Below, piece after piece: positions 9,810-18,895 of a stretch of 64,000 bases of DNA. The stretch comes from Pectobacterium punjabense (GTDB taxonomy: Bacteria; Pseudomonadota; Gammaproteobacteria; Enterobacterales; Enterobacteriaceae). Location: assembly GCF_012427845.1 (NCBI RefSeq), contig NZ_CP038498.1, forward strand, positions 3,100,001 to 3,164,000. The letters run 5' to 3'. Every line of letters starts with the position of its first letter. Positions within the stretch are counted from its first letter, which is position 1. Under the pieces are notes generated by a model, which saw only the letters and a program-made list of their open reading frames with translations, did no database searches and had not been told where the DNA came from. A program made the translations under genes and the position numbers.

Positions 9810-11069
9810 TTATTTCTTCACGCTAAAACTGTTGGCATAGCCTGCCGGATCGCTACCGTCCCAGCGGCGACCGTCGATAAGCACGCTGCTGCGCATATCG
9901 CTACCGGGCAACGACACATTCCCTACGGCGTCAGCCGCCTGTTTGTAGATATCAATGCGGTTAACCTGCTTCGCGACGGCCAAATAGTCCGGCTCTTCGG
10001 TGAGCAAGCCCCAGCGTTTATGCTGGGTGAGGAACCACATCCCATCGGACAGATACGGATAGTTCACCGAACCGTCGTGGTAGAAACGCATCGCGTGTTC
10101 GTCCTTCCAGCTTTTCCCTAATCCGTTTTCGTACTGGCCCAGCATGCGTCCAACGATGGTTTCTTCTTTGGCATTGATGTAGGCGCGTCCGGCGATCACA
10201 CCTGCCGTCTCACGGCGGTTGTCGTCTGAAGCATCAATCCAGCGCGAGGCATCGAGGATCGCAGCAGTCAATGCGCGGGCGCTATTCGGGTTGCCGTTCA
10301 CCCAGTCGGCGCGAGTACCCAGCACTTTTTCCGGGTGATCCGGCCAAATGTCTTGTGAGGTGGCAGCGGTAAAGCCGATTTTTTCGCTGATGGCGCGCTG
10401 GTTCCACGGCTCACCGACGCAATAGCCAACCATGTTGCCAATCTTCATGTTCATCACCATCTGCGGCGGCGGCACCACGACGGTGCGCACATCGTTCAGT
10501 GGATGAATTCCAGCAGAAGCCAGCCAGTAATAGAGCCACATGGCGTGGGTGCCGGTCGGGAAAGTTTGCGCGAAGGTGTAGGTACCCGCCGGGCTGGCAG
10601 CAACATATTTTTGCAGGGCGGCGAGATCGGTAACGTTGGCTTCACGCAGTTGGTTCGCCAGCGTGATCCCTTGTCCGTTCTGGTTGAGCGTCATCAGTGC
10701 CGCCATGTTGCTCTGCGACCCAGACAACCCCATTTGCAGGCCGTACAGTTGCCCATACAAAATGTGCGCGGCATCCAGCTCGCCCGATACCAGCTTGTCG
10801 CGCACCGCCGCCCAACTGGCTTCTTTGCTGGGAACGATGGTGATGCCGTACTTCTTATCAAAGCCTTTCACTGCTGCCATCACAACCGAGGCACAGTCCG
10901 TTAACGGGATGAACCCAACCCGAATTTCCTTTTTTTCTGGCGCATCGGAACCCGCAGCCCAGGCGCTATTCATCAACCCCGGCAACATCAGGCTGCCTCC
11001 CAGTGCGGCGCTCCCCAACAGAAATTGGCGGCGAGAGACGGTCATGCTTTTGGTTTTGGAATCACTCAT
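9810..11069 (-). CDS. nasF: Nitrate ABC transporter substrate-binding protein, Tat-exported
   Basis: A 419-residue periplasmic nitrate-binding protein of the NrtA/CmpA family. The N-terminus has a clear twin-arginine signal, SRRQFLLG at residues 12-19, a hydrophobic stretch, and a likely AWA cleavage site. The mature part begins KEIRVGFIPLTDCASVVMA, the family hallmark, and contains VGYCVGEPWNQRA. It has no lipobox, so it should be soluble in the periplasm. The frame is open to 11135, but that N-terminus would precede the Tat motif by too much, and ATG 11069 (MSDSKTK) is the sensible start. It is the first gene of the nas operon, behind a leader with a terminator hairpin. Confidence 0.93.
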   Translation of the reverse strand: MSDSKTKSMTVSRRQFLLGSAALGGSLMLPGLMNSAWAAGSDAPEKKEIRVGFIPLTDCASVVMAAVKGFDKKYGITIVPSKEASWAAVRDKLVSGELDAAHILYGQLYGLQMGLSGSQSNMAALMTLNQNGQGITLANQLREANVTDLAALQKYVAASPAGTYTFAQTFPTGTHAMWLYYWLASAGIHPLNDVRTVVVPPPQMVMNMKIGNMVGYCVGEPWNQRAISEKIGFTAATSQDIWPDHPEKVLGTRADWVNGNPNSARALTAAILDASRWIDASDDNRRETAGVIAGRAYINAKEETIVGRMLGQYENGLGKSWKDEHAMRFYHDGSVNYPYLSDGMWFLTQHKRWGLLTEEPDYLAVAKQVNRIDIYKQAADAVGNVSLPGSDMRSSVLIDGRRWDGSDPAGYANSFSVKK

Positions 11070-11106
11070 CAACGACACCCTTACGCAAAACACCCTTTCA
11101 GGTGGT

Positions 11107-11164
11107 AAAAACAAAAACGGCGTCCACAAGCCCATGCAGAATCTGCACGCTTATGGACGCCGTT
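11107..11164 (-). terminator. Leader terminator before nasF, probable NasR antitermination target
   Basis: On the minus strand AACGGCGTCCA (11164 to 11154) pairs perfectly with TGGACGCCGTT (11126 to 11116), followed by TTTTGTTTTT. The 27-base loop holds a smaller palindrome, TGCAGATTCTGCA. This is a rho-independent terminator about 40 bases before the nasF ATG. In Klebsiella the ANTAR protein NasR prevents termination at the equivalent site when nitrate or nitrite is present; the same role is inferred here because nasR is the next gene. Confidence 0.85.
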
Positions 11165-11238
11165 GTCCGATTAACACCTTCCGCACCGCCGTTGGCCCGA
11201 AACGCATTATGAATGTTTGGTTATTGCTAATGAGTTAG

Positions 11239-11254
11239 AGCAAGGTTTGTGCCA
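11239..11254 (-). promoter_or_regulatory. Sigma-54 (RpoN) promoter of the nas operon
   Basis: The minus strand reads TGGCACAAACCTTGCT, matching the -24/-12 consensus TGGCAC-N5-TTGCW, with exactly ten bases between GG and GC. Transcription would start near 11227, giving a leader of about 160 bases that includes the terminator. Sigma-54 and NtrC control of the nas operon is established in Klebsiella. No convincing NtrC dimer site was found by eye upstream. Confidence 0.8.
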
Positions 11255-11344
11255 GCTATCACAGTTTTGCGTATTCACGTGAGGGATTATTTAATCGAGA
11301 GGTGAATTGAAATTTCGATAACAATATGTAATTTAAGGTTATTA

Positions 11345-11640
11345 TTTCGTGCGCCAGAATATTGCCATTTCTATGCTACGCCGTAGCACGCGCCCGACAC
11401 GGGGCGCTCAGTCGCCGACGCCCCGTGACCCGCGGCTTTCCGCGAGAAATAACGTCGCTACGCGATACCTTCAGAAAAAACAGCCTCTTAACGGACCGCC
11501 GTTGACGCGTTCCCGACGCGGCAACGGCTTTCGCGGCTTCCCTGCCGCTCATCCTAAGACTGTTTTTCCTTCAGCGTTATTTACGCTCATCACAACACAA
11601 CGACAGCGAGAACCCGCTACGCACGAAACCACTTCACACC
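11345..11640. repeat. GC-rich, hairpin-rich intergenic segment, candidate Pectobacterium repeat
   Basis: Between the nas promoter and nasR lies a segment far more GC-rich than the AT-rich sequence just to its left. It contains several inverted repeats, for example CACGGGGCG/CGCCCCGTG near 11398-11428, CCGCGG..CCGCG near 11430-11443, and TACGCCGTA. An open frame on the plus strand (11349-11732) has a composition very rich in Arg, Thr, Pro and Ser and no family resemblance, so it is not called as a gene. The look is that of a dispersed intergenic element, but copy number cannot be shown from this window. Confidence 0.4.
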
Positions 11641-11728
11641 GTCAGTTACTCAGCTATTTTCCCACTCACAAGACGGCGTCTTGCACCGCGAGCAAGCAGA
11701 ACACGCACAGTTCATGTGCATATACCTC

Positions 11729-13018
11729 TTAAGGGGTATCATTGAATACATCGGCCACCGCGAGCATCGCCGTTGCAATATCGATCAGCTTTTTATTCTG
11801 GCTCATCGCCATGCGGCGCAGAGTTTTGTAGGCCTCTTCTTCACTTAACCCACGGTGCTGCATCAGCAACCCCTTCGCACGATCGATCTGTTTTCTTTCA
11901 TTCAACGTGGCTCGCAGCGCAGCCAATTCATGATCCTGCGCCTGCAAGCGCCGCGACTGTTGCTGCACCAGCGACAGCAGCGATCGCCCCAGCTGTGGGC
12001 TGACGCCGTCGCTATGTAACCAACCGGGTTGCGCGTTTTGTCCTTCCACGTCGTGACCGGCGATAAATATCGAATAACCGGGATCGTCACTTTCCTGCTG
12101 CACCATTAGCTCTTCAAAATCTGCCCGTTGATCGCTGCACGCCTTCTCCGCTGCCGCAATACGCGTTCGACAGCGCTGCATCAGCGTCAGCTCCAGTTCA
12201 TCTTCCATTTTTTTCATTTCATCAATGCGCCGCGTGGCAATCGAAAACCAGTGCAGGCTATCGGCTTCCGACAGTTTTTCTACCGGGCTGCGAGTGCACA
12301 CGATGCGACGCAGACGTTCAAACTCGCTGTCCACCGCGATAGTGCACCAACGCTGCTGGCTTTCTTCGTCGCTAAAATTCAGGAAGGTATCGAAACAGCG
12401 TTCCTGCCGTTCAATTAAATCCAGCAGCTTTTGCCGGGTGTCCTCATCGACACTCCCCACAGCATAAGCCGCCGCACCGACAGCACGCTCCTGCCCCGCC
12501 AGCTCTTTCCCTTGCATAAAACTGAACATGGCAATCAGCGCACGGGAAATCCCCGGATCGGCTGCCGTGTCCGACACCTCAAAAACCAGCGCCAATAGGT
12601 TACGAATAATGTCGTTGAAGAATGTCATCGCCTGCGGCTGGGGCAGCAAACGCTGGCGAGTCTGCTGACGCAGCGCGGGCAGCAGACTCAACGCATAGAC
12701 CACGCTGGCAACACGGCTGAATAGGCGACTCGCCTGCGGCAATTCCGCCGTCATTTTCTCCAACCCGGCCAGATGCGTCATCAGATTCGTCTGCGCCACC
12801 TGTACATCTCTTTCACGTAATACCAGTTCGTCGGCGAACAATCGGCCATCGGAGCAAAGAAACAGGTTGGTCGTTCCTCGTTCACGCTGCAATAGATGCA
12901 CAAGCTGGCTGATTTTTCCCACCAGCTCACCGCTTTGCAGCAGGTAACGCAGGCTGTTCAGCTCACACTGGCGCGAGGCGAGTAAAAATCGAATTGTTGT
13001 TGAAGGCTCCGCTACCAT
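11729..13018 (-). CDS. nasR: Nitrate/nitrite-responsive transcription antiterminator NasR
   Basis: A 429-residue regulator. About the first 300 residues resemble the NIT nitrate/nitrite-sensing domain, mostly helical, with RERGTTNLFLCSDG near the start. The last 60 residues form an ANTAR RNA-binding domain (LNERKQIDRAKGLLMQHRGLSEEEAYKTLRRMAM). In Klebsiella, ligand-bound NasR binds the nasF leader RNA and stops formation of the terminator; a matching terminator lies about 560 bases downstream, in front of nasF. The start at 13018 follows TAGGAG at a good distance; a further ATG lies at 13057. It is transcribed in the same direction as nas, but the nas promoter lies between them. Confidence 0.93.
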   Translation of the reverse strand: MVAEPSTTIRFLLASRQCELNSLRYLLQSGELVGKISQLVHLLQRERGTTNLFLCSDGRLFADELVLRERDVQVAQTNLMTHLAGLEKMTAELPQASRLFSRVASVVYALSLLPALRQQTRQRLLPQPQAMTFFNDIIRNLLALVFEVSDTAADPGISRALIAMFSFMQGKELAGQERAVGAAAYAVGSVDEDTRQKLLDLIERQERCFDTFLNFSDEESQQRWCTIAVDSEFERLRRIVCTRSPVEKLSEADSLHWFSIATRRIDEMKKMEDELELTLMQRCRTRIAAAEKACSDQRADFEELMVQQESDDPGYSIFIAGHDVEGQNAQPGWLHSDGVSPQLGRSLLSLVQQQSRRLQAQDHELAALRATLNERKQIDRAKGLLMQHRGLSEEEAYKTLRRMAMSQNKKLIDIATAMLAVADVFNDTP

Positions 13019-13317
13019 TGCTGTCTCTCCTAAAAAACCATCTTTAGGAATATGCAATTAGTACGCCAGTTACATCAGCCTACAGCGGGCAAGCGGCAAG
13101 GGCATGTTGCCCGCACGGTGACAGCCGCTCTCGTACACTTTTCACCTTAATTTTTAAACTCCGTTGCTAAACCTTCCCCATCTCAACAGTTACGCTCTTC
13201 ATCGTTACTAAAACAGTTTTATAGCCATAGCACGATACTGACACTTGCACGGAAGCAGAAAGAACCGCGGTAAAAATCGCATCGTAGCTATGCCACAGCC
13301 CATAGGAGCGCATGAAC

Positions 13318-14865
13318 ATGGCGAGTTTATCTGAACAAGAAAGTTGGATTGATGGGATTTACCAGCTTGAAACATCAGACCCGGTTGTCGCGGGTCCAGG
13401 GGGAATTTCCAATCGTCAGGCTGAGCAATTAGCCAACCGCACGGCTTACCTGAAAAAAATGCAGGAAACCACTGGCGAGAATTTGCAAAAGCATCTCGCA
13501 GCCAGCGATCCGCATTCGCAATATGCGCCCAAAAATAGCCCGGTACTAACGGGAACGCCCACCGCGCCAACGACAGCGCAAACAGCAAATAACACACAGA
13601 TTGCTACCACGGCATTTGTGAAATCGGCCATTGCCGCACTGATCAATGGTTCGCCAGCAGCACTGGATACGCTGCAAGAGTTAGCGAATGCGTTAGGCAA
13701 TGATCCAAATTTTTCAACCACCATCTTGAATAAGCTGGCACAAAAGCTGGAGAAAGAACAAAACGGTGCAGACATCCCCGACAAGGCCAAATTTCTGGCT
13801 AACATCGGGTTAAAATCTGCTGCCACACGTACTGTAGGTACAGGTGCCAGCGATATTCCCGATATTGCTATTGGAGATGGCCGCTATTTAGAAAAAACGA
13901 CCACGGCGGTAGCAGCAACGAAACTGGCCGCAGCGAGAAAGATTGCAGGCGTATTGTTTGATGGTACTGCGGATATTGCCCTGATGCCTGAAAATATCGG
14001 GGCCTTACCGGCGACAGGGACAGCGATAGCAGCCACAAAATTAGCTGTGGCAAGAACGATCAACGGTATGGCGTTTGATGGCACAGCGAATATTTCACTG
14101 ACTCCGGCGAGTGTGGGAGCATTGCCAACGGCAGGAACAGCAGCGGCGGCGACTAAGCTAGCAGTGGCACGAACGATCAACGGCGTGGCGTTTGATGGCA
14201 CAGCGAATATTTCACTGACTCCGGCGAGTGTGGGAGCATTGCCAACGGCAGGAACAGCAGCGGCGGCGACTAAGTTAGCAGTGGCACGGACGATTAACGG
14301 CATCACGTTTGATGGCACAGCGAATATCTCACTTACCCCAGCAAATGTTGGGGCATTGCCCGCCGCAGGTACAGCGGTGGCTGCCACCAGATTAGCGACA
14401 GCCCGAAAGATTAATGGCGTTTCGTTTGATGGTACGGCGGATATTAATCTATCCAGTGAGTTTCCAGTCGGTGTCCCTATTCCATACCCATCAGCAACCC
14501 CGCCTACGGGCTGGATAAAGTGCAACGGGCAGTCATTTAATAAATCACTGTATCCGATTTTGGCGTCTCTCTACCCATCCGGTGTATTACCAGACCTACG
14601 CGGCGAGTTCGTGCGTGGTTGGGATGACGGGCGCGGCGCTGATACAGGGCGCGCACTGCTGAGCTGGCAAAATTTTGATATTCAATCTCACAAGCATTCA
14701 GGCGGTATATCGCGTCGATATGAATGGGGGGGGTATATCGACGGATGGGGCGATCAAGGAGCAGGAGGCGTCGATAACTACGACCCATCGGATACAGGAT
14801 CAGTTGGTGGAAATGAAACTCGTCCACGCAATATCGCCTTTAACTACATCGTGAGAGCAGCATAA
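13318..14865 (+). CDS. Phage-type tail fibre protein with five 39-residue repeats and tail-collar domain
   Basis: A 515-residue tail-fibre protein. The N-terminus (MASLSEQESWIDGIYQLETSDPVVAGPGG) is the base-plate-attaching type of P2-like fibres. A shaft follows, including five tandem 39-residue units of the form TA-AATKLAVARTINGVAFDGTANISLTPASVGALP between about residues 196 and 390. The C-terminal 130 residues form a phage tail-collar domain (PIPYPSATPPTGWIKCNGQSF, LPDLRGEFVRGWDDGRG) ending NYIVRAA. It overlaps the tail-fibre-assembly gene by one base. No other phage genes flank it, so it is an orphan fibre module rather than part of a visible prophage or carotovoricin cluster. AGGAG nine bases before ATG 13318 favours that start over 13312. 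Confidence 0.88.
   Translation: MASLSEQESWIDGIYQLETSDPVVAGPGGISNRQAEQLANRTAYLKKMQETTGENLQKHLAASDPHSQYAPKNSPVLTGTPTAPTTAQTANNTQIATTAFVKSAIAALINGSPAALDTLQELANALGNDPNFSTTILNKLAQKLEKEQNGADIPDKAKFLANIGLKSAATRTVGTGASDIPDIAIGDGRYLEKTTTAVAATKLAAARKIAGVLFDGTADIALMPENIGALPATGTAIAATKLAVARTINGMAFDGTANISLTPASVGALPTAGTAAAATKLAVARTINGVAFDGTANISLTPASVGALPTAGTAAAATKLAVARTINGITFDGTANISLTPANVGALPAAGTAVAATRLATARKINGVSFDGTADINLSSEFPVGVPIPYPSATPPTGWIKCNGQSFNKSLYPILASLYPSGVLPDLRGEFVRGWDDGRGADTGRALLSWQNFDIQSHKHSGGISRRYEWGGYIDGWGDQGAGGVDNYDPSDTGSVGGNETRPRNIAFNYIVRAA
13903..14487 (+). repeat. Five tandem 117-bp coding repeats in the tail fibre gene
   Basis: Units of 117 bases (39 codons) repeat five times in frame. 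Copies two to four are nearly identical at DNA level, for instance the stretch with TTTGATGGCACAGCGAATAT recurs at 117-base spacing near 14076, 14193 and 14310. Copies one and five have diverged. The unit number could change by slippage or recombination, altering fibre length. Confidence 0.85.
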
Positions 14866-15482
14866 TGAGCAACTATTCAACACAAATTAAAAACGCAGAA
14901 CTGAACGAACACGGCTTAGCCATCAATACGGGATGGATTACCGTTTATCACGTGAACCCGACGACGCGGGAATACCAGAGCGCCAGCTATGAATATGTAA
15001 TGCAAGGTGTTGGTCTTCCTGCCGACAGCTACGCCGACGAACCGCAATTGCCGCCTGTTGGCCAAGCCCTGCGCCGTTCCGCTGATGGCACATCGTGGGA
15101 GCCGGTGCCGGACTATCGCGGTCAGACGGTTTACAGCACAGAAACCCGCCAGCCGCAGACGGTGATGCAATTCGGTGAATTGCCTGAAAATATGACATTT
15201 CTGGCTCCTGCAACCGAATTTGATCGGTGGGATGGGACGACCTGGGTGACAAACCTCGAAGCACGACAGCTTGCTGCGACCAAAAGCCTTCAGCAGGAAC
15301 TGGCGGCACGGCGCGCGACAGCAAATACCCGGATTACCGAGCTGGGCTACGCAGTGGACTTAGCTATCGCCACGGATGAGGAGCAAGAACGGCTAACCCA
15401 ATGGAAAATTTATCTGGTCACGTTGAGCCGCATTGACCTCACCACCGCACCCGTTGTGTGGCCAGAAGCGCCTTCCGTCTAA
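14865..15482 (+). CDS. Tail fibre assembly protein (Tfa family chaperone)
   Basis: A 205-residue protein of the Tfa/Caudo_TAP family, chaperones that help trimerise or cap the receptor-binding end of the tail fibre encoded just upstream. The N-terminal half varies (NTGWITVYHVNPTTREYQSAS), then comes the conserved region PPVGQALRRSADGTSWEPVPDYRGQTVYSTETRQ, and a helical C-terminus (ATEFDRWDGTTWVTNLEAR..ITELGYAVDLAIATDEEQERLTQWKIYLVTLSRID). Its ATG overlaps the fibre stop codon (TAATG), so the two are translationally coupled. It is followed directly by an ERIC element. Confidence 0.9.
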   Translation: MSNYSTQIKNAELNEHGLAINTGWITVYHVNPTTREYQSASYEYVMQGVGLPADSYADEPQLPPVGQALRRSADGTSWEPVPDYRGQTVYSTETRQPQTVMQFGELPENMTFLAPATEFDRWDGTTWVTNLEARQLAATKSLQQELAARRATANTRITELGYAVDLAIATDEEQERLTQWKIYLVTLSRIDLTTAPVVWPEAPSV

Positions 15483-15507
15483 TCGGTAACACCAGCAATT
15501 CATTATA

Positions 15508-15634
<127 letters not shown>

Positions 15635-16144
15635 ATCATGGTGTGCCATATTTAGCGTTCGGCACACCCATAATTTCAGTTCCTTTAGGCGGAGTATTCT
15701 GATAATTCCCCATTATTATTCATCATGAAATGTAAAATTTAATAAAAAATGAAACTGTTATATTTATCAATTTCACATCTGTACTAATTAAACTCACAAT
15801 CAACTTTAATACTGAATATATAGCGAAATAAAAAACCAAAAAATTAACACAAGCAACATCAAAAACCAAATATATCTTAAAATAAGAATATAAAACCAAA
15901 ATAGCAAAATTAAAGATAAAAAACCCGAATCGACAAACTGTACTATTTATTCGTTATTTTTTGCACGCTATAATCCCCGCACGTTTCACTCACTATTTAT
16001 TCTTATCTCAATTCAATCAGTGAAGTTAATTTCTGGCGGATGCAAATGCCGTCGGCGGTAATTTATTCGCATTTTATTCATCACTATTTATTCCGGCAAG
16101 CATCGGAATAGCTGCATTTTCCTGCCTTAAGCTAGGAGCGTAAC
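15635..16144. other. AT-rich intergenic region upstream of cydA
   Basis: About 510 bases without a gene. Just after the ERIC element an inverted repeat, GGTGTGCC (15640-15647) and GGCACACC (15661-15668), may end transcription from the tail-fibre pair. The stretch 15690-15960 is strongly AT-rich with many A tracts, as expected for a region bound by H-NS or controlled by ArcA/FNR; no single site is clear enough to call. The last 160 bases are the probable cyd leader. Confidence 0.6.
15946..15974 (+). promoter_or_regulatory. Candidate sigma-70 promoter for cydABX
   Basis: A perfect -10 hexamer TATAAT at 15969-15974 with a weak -35 (TTTATT, 15946-15951) at 17-base spacing. Transcription would begin near 15981, leaving a leader of about 165 bases before cydA. 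The poor -35 suggests dependence on an activator. Confidence 0.4.
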
Positions 16145-17722
16145 ATGTTTGATGTCGTCGAGCTGTCGCGGCTGCAATTTGCCCTGACTGCCATGTATCA
16201 CTTTCTTTTCGTCCCACTGACGCTGGGGTTGTCTTTCCTGCTGGCCATTATGAACACGACTTACGTGTTAACTGGCAAGCAGATCTACAAGGATATGACG
16301 AAATTCTGGGGCAAGCTGTTCGCCATCAACTTCGCACTGGGCGTAGCAACCGGTCTGACGCTGGAATTCCAGTTCGGTACTAACTGGTCTTACTATTCTC
16401 ACTATGTGGGCGATATTTTTGGCGCGCCGCTGGCGATGGAAGGGCTGATGGCGTTCTTCCTGGAATCCACGCTGGTTGGTCTGTTCTTTTTCGGCTGGGA
16501 TCGCCTGACCAAAGTCCAGCATATGTTGGTGACCTGGTTCGTTGCGCTGGGCTCCAACTTCTCCGCCCTGTGGATTTTGGTCGCCAACGGCTGGATGCAA
16601 AACCCGATTGCCGCCGAATTCAATTACGAAACCATGCGTATGGAAATGCTGAGCTTCGCTGAACTGGTGTTGAACCCCGTCGCACAGGTGAAATTCGTAC
16701 ATACCGTAGCGGCAGGCTACACCGCCGGTGCGATGTTCGTGCTGGGCATCAGTTCTTACTATCTGCTGAAAGGCCGCGATATCGCATTTGCCAAGCGTTC
16801 GTTCGCCATTGCCGCCAGTTTCGGTTTGGCCTCGGTGCTGTCCGTCATCGTACTGGGCGATGAATCCGGCTATGTGATGGGCGATGTGCAAAAAACCAAG
16901 CTGGCAGCGATCGAAGCCGAGTGGGAAACGCAGCCCGCACCAGCCTCTTTCACGCTGTTCTCTATTCCTAATCAGGAGACGATGCAGAACGATTACGCTA
17001 TCCACGTTCCTTACCTGCTGGGGTTGATTGCCACCCGTTCACTCGACAAACCCGTAGTCGGCATTAAAGACCTAATGGCACAACATGAGATACGCATTCG
17101 CAACGGTATGACGGCCTATGGTCTGTTGGAAGAACTACGCTCAGGCAACACCGACCTCACCGTTCGCGCACAATTTGAGGCTGCCAAGCACGATCTCGGC
17201 TATGGCTTATTGCTTAAGCGCTATACCGATGACGTCGCCAACGCCAGTGAAAATCAGATTCAACAGGCCACGAAGGATTCAATTCCTCGCGTCGCCCCGC
17301 TGTATATCGCGTTTCGGCTGATGGTGGGTTGCGGCGTGCTGATGCTCGCTATTTTTGCCCTGTCGTTCTGGAGCGTGATACGTGGCCGCATGGGACAACG
17401 TAAATGGCTGCATCGCGCGGCGCTGTACGGCATTCCCTTGCCCTGGATCGCCATTGAATCCGGCTGGTTTATCGCTGAATACGGTCGTCAACCTTGGGCA
17501 GTCGCCGAAGTTCTGCCTACCGCTATCGCCAATTCGTCTCTGGAAGCACACGATATTCTGCTGTCGATGGGGCTGATTTGCGGACTGTATACGCTGTTTC
17601 TGGTTGCGGAACTGTATCTGATGTTCAAGTTTTCCCGACTGGGGCCAAGCAGCCTGAAAACCGGCCGCTACCACTTTGAACAACTGACAACACCGCCACT
17701 CGCGACACCTGCAAAACCGTAA
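16145..17722 (+). CDS. cydA: Cytochrome bd ubiquinol oxidase subunit I
   Basis: A 525-residue integral membrane protein that oxidises ubiquinol and reduces oxygen to water with high affinity. It is close to E. coli CydA throughout: [24 protein letters not shown] (with the haem b595 ligand His), [42 protein letters not shown], and the GRQPW motif. The quinol-binding Q-loop ([23 protein letters not shown]) is of the long E. coli type, not the short CioA type. It is followed 14 bases later by cydB. It is a bd-I-like set, but the downstream genes differ from E. coli cydABX-ybgE, so it may be a second bd copy. Confidence 0.95.
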   Translation: MFDVVELSRLQFALTAMYHFLFVPLTLGLSFLLAIMNTTYVLTGKQIYKDMTKFWGKLFAINFALGVATGLTLEFQFGTNWSYYSHYVGDIFGAPLAMEGLMAFFLESTLVGLFFFGWDRLTKVQHMLVTWFVALGSNFSALWILVANGWMQNPIAAEFNYETMRMEMLSFAELVLNPVAQVKFVHTVAAGYTAGAMFVLGISSYYLLKGRDIAFAKRSFAIAASFGLASVLSVIVLGDESGYVMGDVQKTKLAAIEAEWETQPAPASFTLFSIPNQETMQNDYAIHVPYLLGLIATRSLDKPVVGIKDLMAQHEIRIRNGMTAYGLLEELRSGNTDLTVRAQFEAAKHDLGYGLLLKRYTDDVANASENQIQQATKDSIPRVAPLYIAFRLMVGCGVLMLAIFALSFWSVIRGRMGQRKWLHRAALYGIPLPWIAIESGWFIAEYGRQPWAVAEVLPTAIANSSLEAHDILLSMGLICGLYTLFLVAELYLMFKFSRLGPSSLKTGRYHFEQLTTPPLATPAKP

Positions 17723-17736
17723 CGGGAGCCATAATA

Positions 17737-18876
17737 ATGCTGGATTATGAAACATTACGCCTGATTTGGTGGGGATTGATTGGCCTGTTGTTTATCGGCT
17801 TCGCCATCACCGACGGCTTTGACATGGGCGTGGGCATTCTGCTGCGCCTGCTGGGCAAGAACGATACCGAACGGCGGGTGATGATTAATGTGATCGCCCC
17901 ACATTGGGACGGCAATCAGGTCTGGCTGATCACCGCGGCAGGCGCGTTGTTCGCCGCCTGGCCGATGGTTTATGCCGCCGCGTTTTCCGGTTTCTACTTC
18001 GCTATGATTCTGGTGCTCGCCGCTCTGTTTTTCCGCCCGGTTGGCTTTGATTATCGATCCAAGTTGGAAAACCAGCGCTGGCGCAATATGTGGGACTGGG
18101 GCATTTTCATCGGCAGTTTCGTCCCCACGCTGGTGTTCGGCATCGCATTAGGCAACCTATTGCAGGGCGTGCCGCTGAGCGTCGATATGTATTTGCGCCT
18201 CACCTACCACGGCGGGTTCTTTGGCCTGTTGAATCCGTTCGGGCTGCTAGCGGGGTTAGTGAGTGTCGCCATGATCGTCACCCACGGCGCGATTTACCTG
18301 CAAATGCGCACCACCGATGCACTTCAGCGTCGTGCGCAAAAAACCGTTCTGATCGCCAGCACGCTGATGAGCATCACCTTCTTACTGGCTGGCCTCTGGG
18401 TGCTGTTCGGCATCGACGGCTACGTGATTACCTCCACGCTGGATAAAGCAGCCCCGTCTAACCCGCTGAATAAAGAAGTTGTCCAGCAGGCTGGGGCGTG
18501 GTTAACCAACTTTACGGCCCACCCTGCGCTGTGGGCAATTCCTGCACTGGGTGTGGTTCTGCCGTGGTTCACCTGTCTCTTCTCTCGCGTAGACCGCTGC
18601 GGCTGGGGGTTTCTGACCTCGTCATTGACGATTGTCTGCGTGATTCTGACGGCAGGGGTTACGCTATTCCCGTTCGTGATGCCTTCCAGTGTCGATCCCA
18701 ACGTCAGCCTAACCATCTGGGATGCCACATCCAGCCAGCTTACGCTTCAGGTGATGACCATTCTGGCCTGTATTTTTGTTCCCACCATCCTGCTTTATAC
18801 CAGTTGGTGTTATTACAAAATGTTTGGCCGGATCGATGCCCGCTACATCGAAGCCAATAAGCATTCCGTTTACTAA
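17737..18876 (+). CDS. cydB: Cytochrome bd ubiquinol oxidase subunit II
   Basis: A 379-residue membrane subunit that pairs with CydA and stabilises the haem centres. It starts MLDYETLRLIWWGLIGLLFIGFAITDGFDMGVG, the family signature, contains the NVIAPHWDGNQVWLI block and about eight hydrophobic segments, and ends ARYIEANKHSVY as in enteric CydB. A GGGAGCC ribosome site lies before the ATG. It is cotranscribed with cydA and followed by cydX. Confidence 0.95.
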   Translation: MLDYETLRLIWWGLIGLLFIGFAITDGFDMGVGILLRLLGKNDTERRVMINVIAPHWDGNQVWLITAAGALFAAWPMVYAAAFSGFYFAMILVLAALFFRPVGFDYRSKLENQRWRNMWDWGIFIGSFVPTLVFGIALGNLLQGVPLSVDMYLRLTYHGGFFGLLNPFGLLAGLVSVAMIVTHGAIYLQMRTTDALQRRAQKTVLIASTLMSITFLLAGLWVLFGIDGYVITSTLDKAAPSNPLNKEVVQQAGAWLTNFTAHPALWAIPALGVVLPWFTCLFSRVDRCGWGFLTSSLTIVCVILTAGVTLFPFVMPSSVDPNVSLTIWDATSSQLTLQVMTILACIFVPTILLYTSWCYYKMFGRIDARYIEANKHSVY

Positions 18877-18895
18877 CGACTTGAGGAGAAAGAGC

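Noticed and set aside
10636..11238. 200-codon plus-strand frame over nasF and its leader
   Set aside because: It runs antisense through nasF, the terminator and the promoter; a shadow of the high-GC coding frame.
11260..11360. NtrC binding sites upstream of the sigma-54 promoter
   Set aside because: GTGCGCCAGAATATTGCCA near 11351 is only a weak match; no convincing dyad was found.
11349..11732. 127-codon plus-strand frame between nas promoter and nasR
   Set aside because: Composition is dominated by Arg, Thr, Pro and Ser, there is no ribosome-binding site or family resemblance, and it overlaps hairpin-rich repeat-like DNA.
13904..14487. Possible CRISPR array because of regular repeats
   Set aside because: The repeats are contiguous 117-base units in frame within a tail fibre gene, with no spacers and no cas genes.
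13318..15482. Intact prophage
   Set aside because: Only two phage-type genes; no integrase, capsid, tail sheath, lysis genes or attachment-site repeats nearby.
16268..17005. 245-codon minus-strand frame opposite cydA
   Set aside because: Fully antisense to a near-identical CydA; His/Gln-rich shadow composition.
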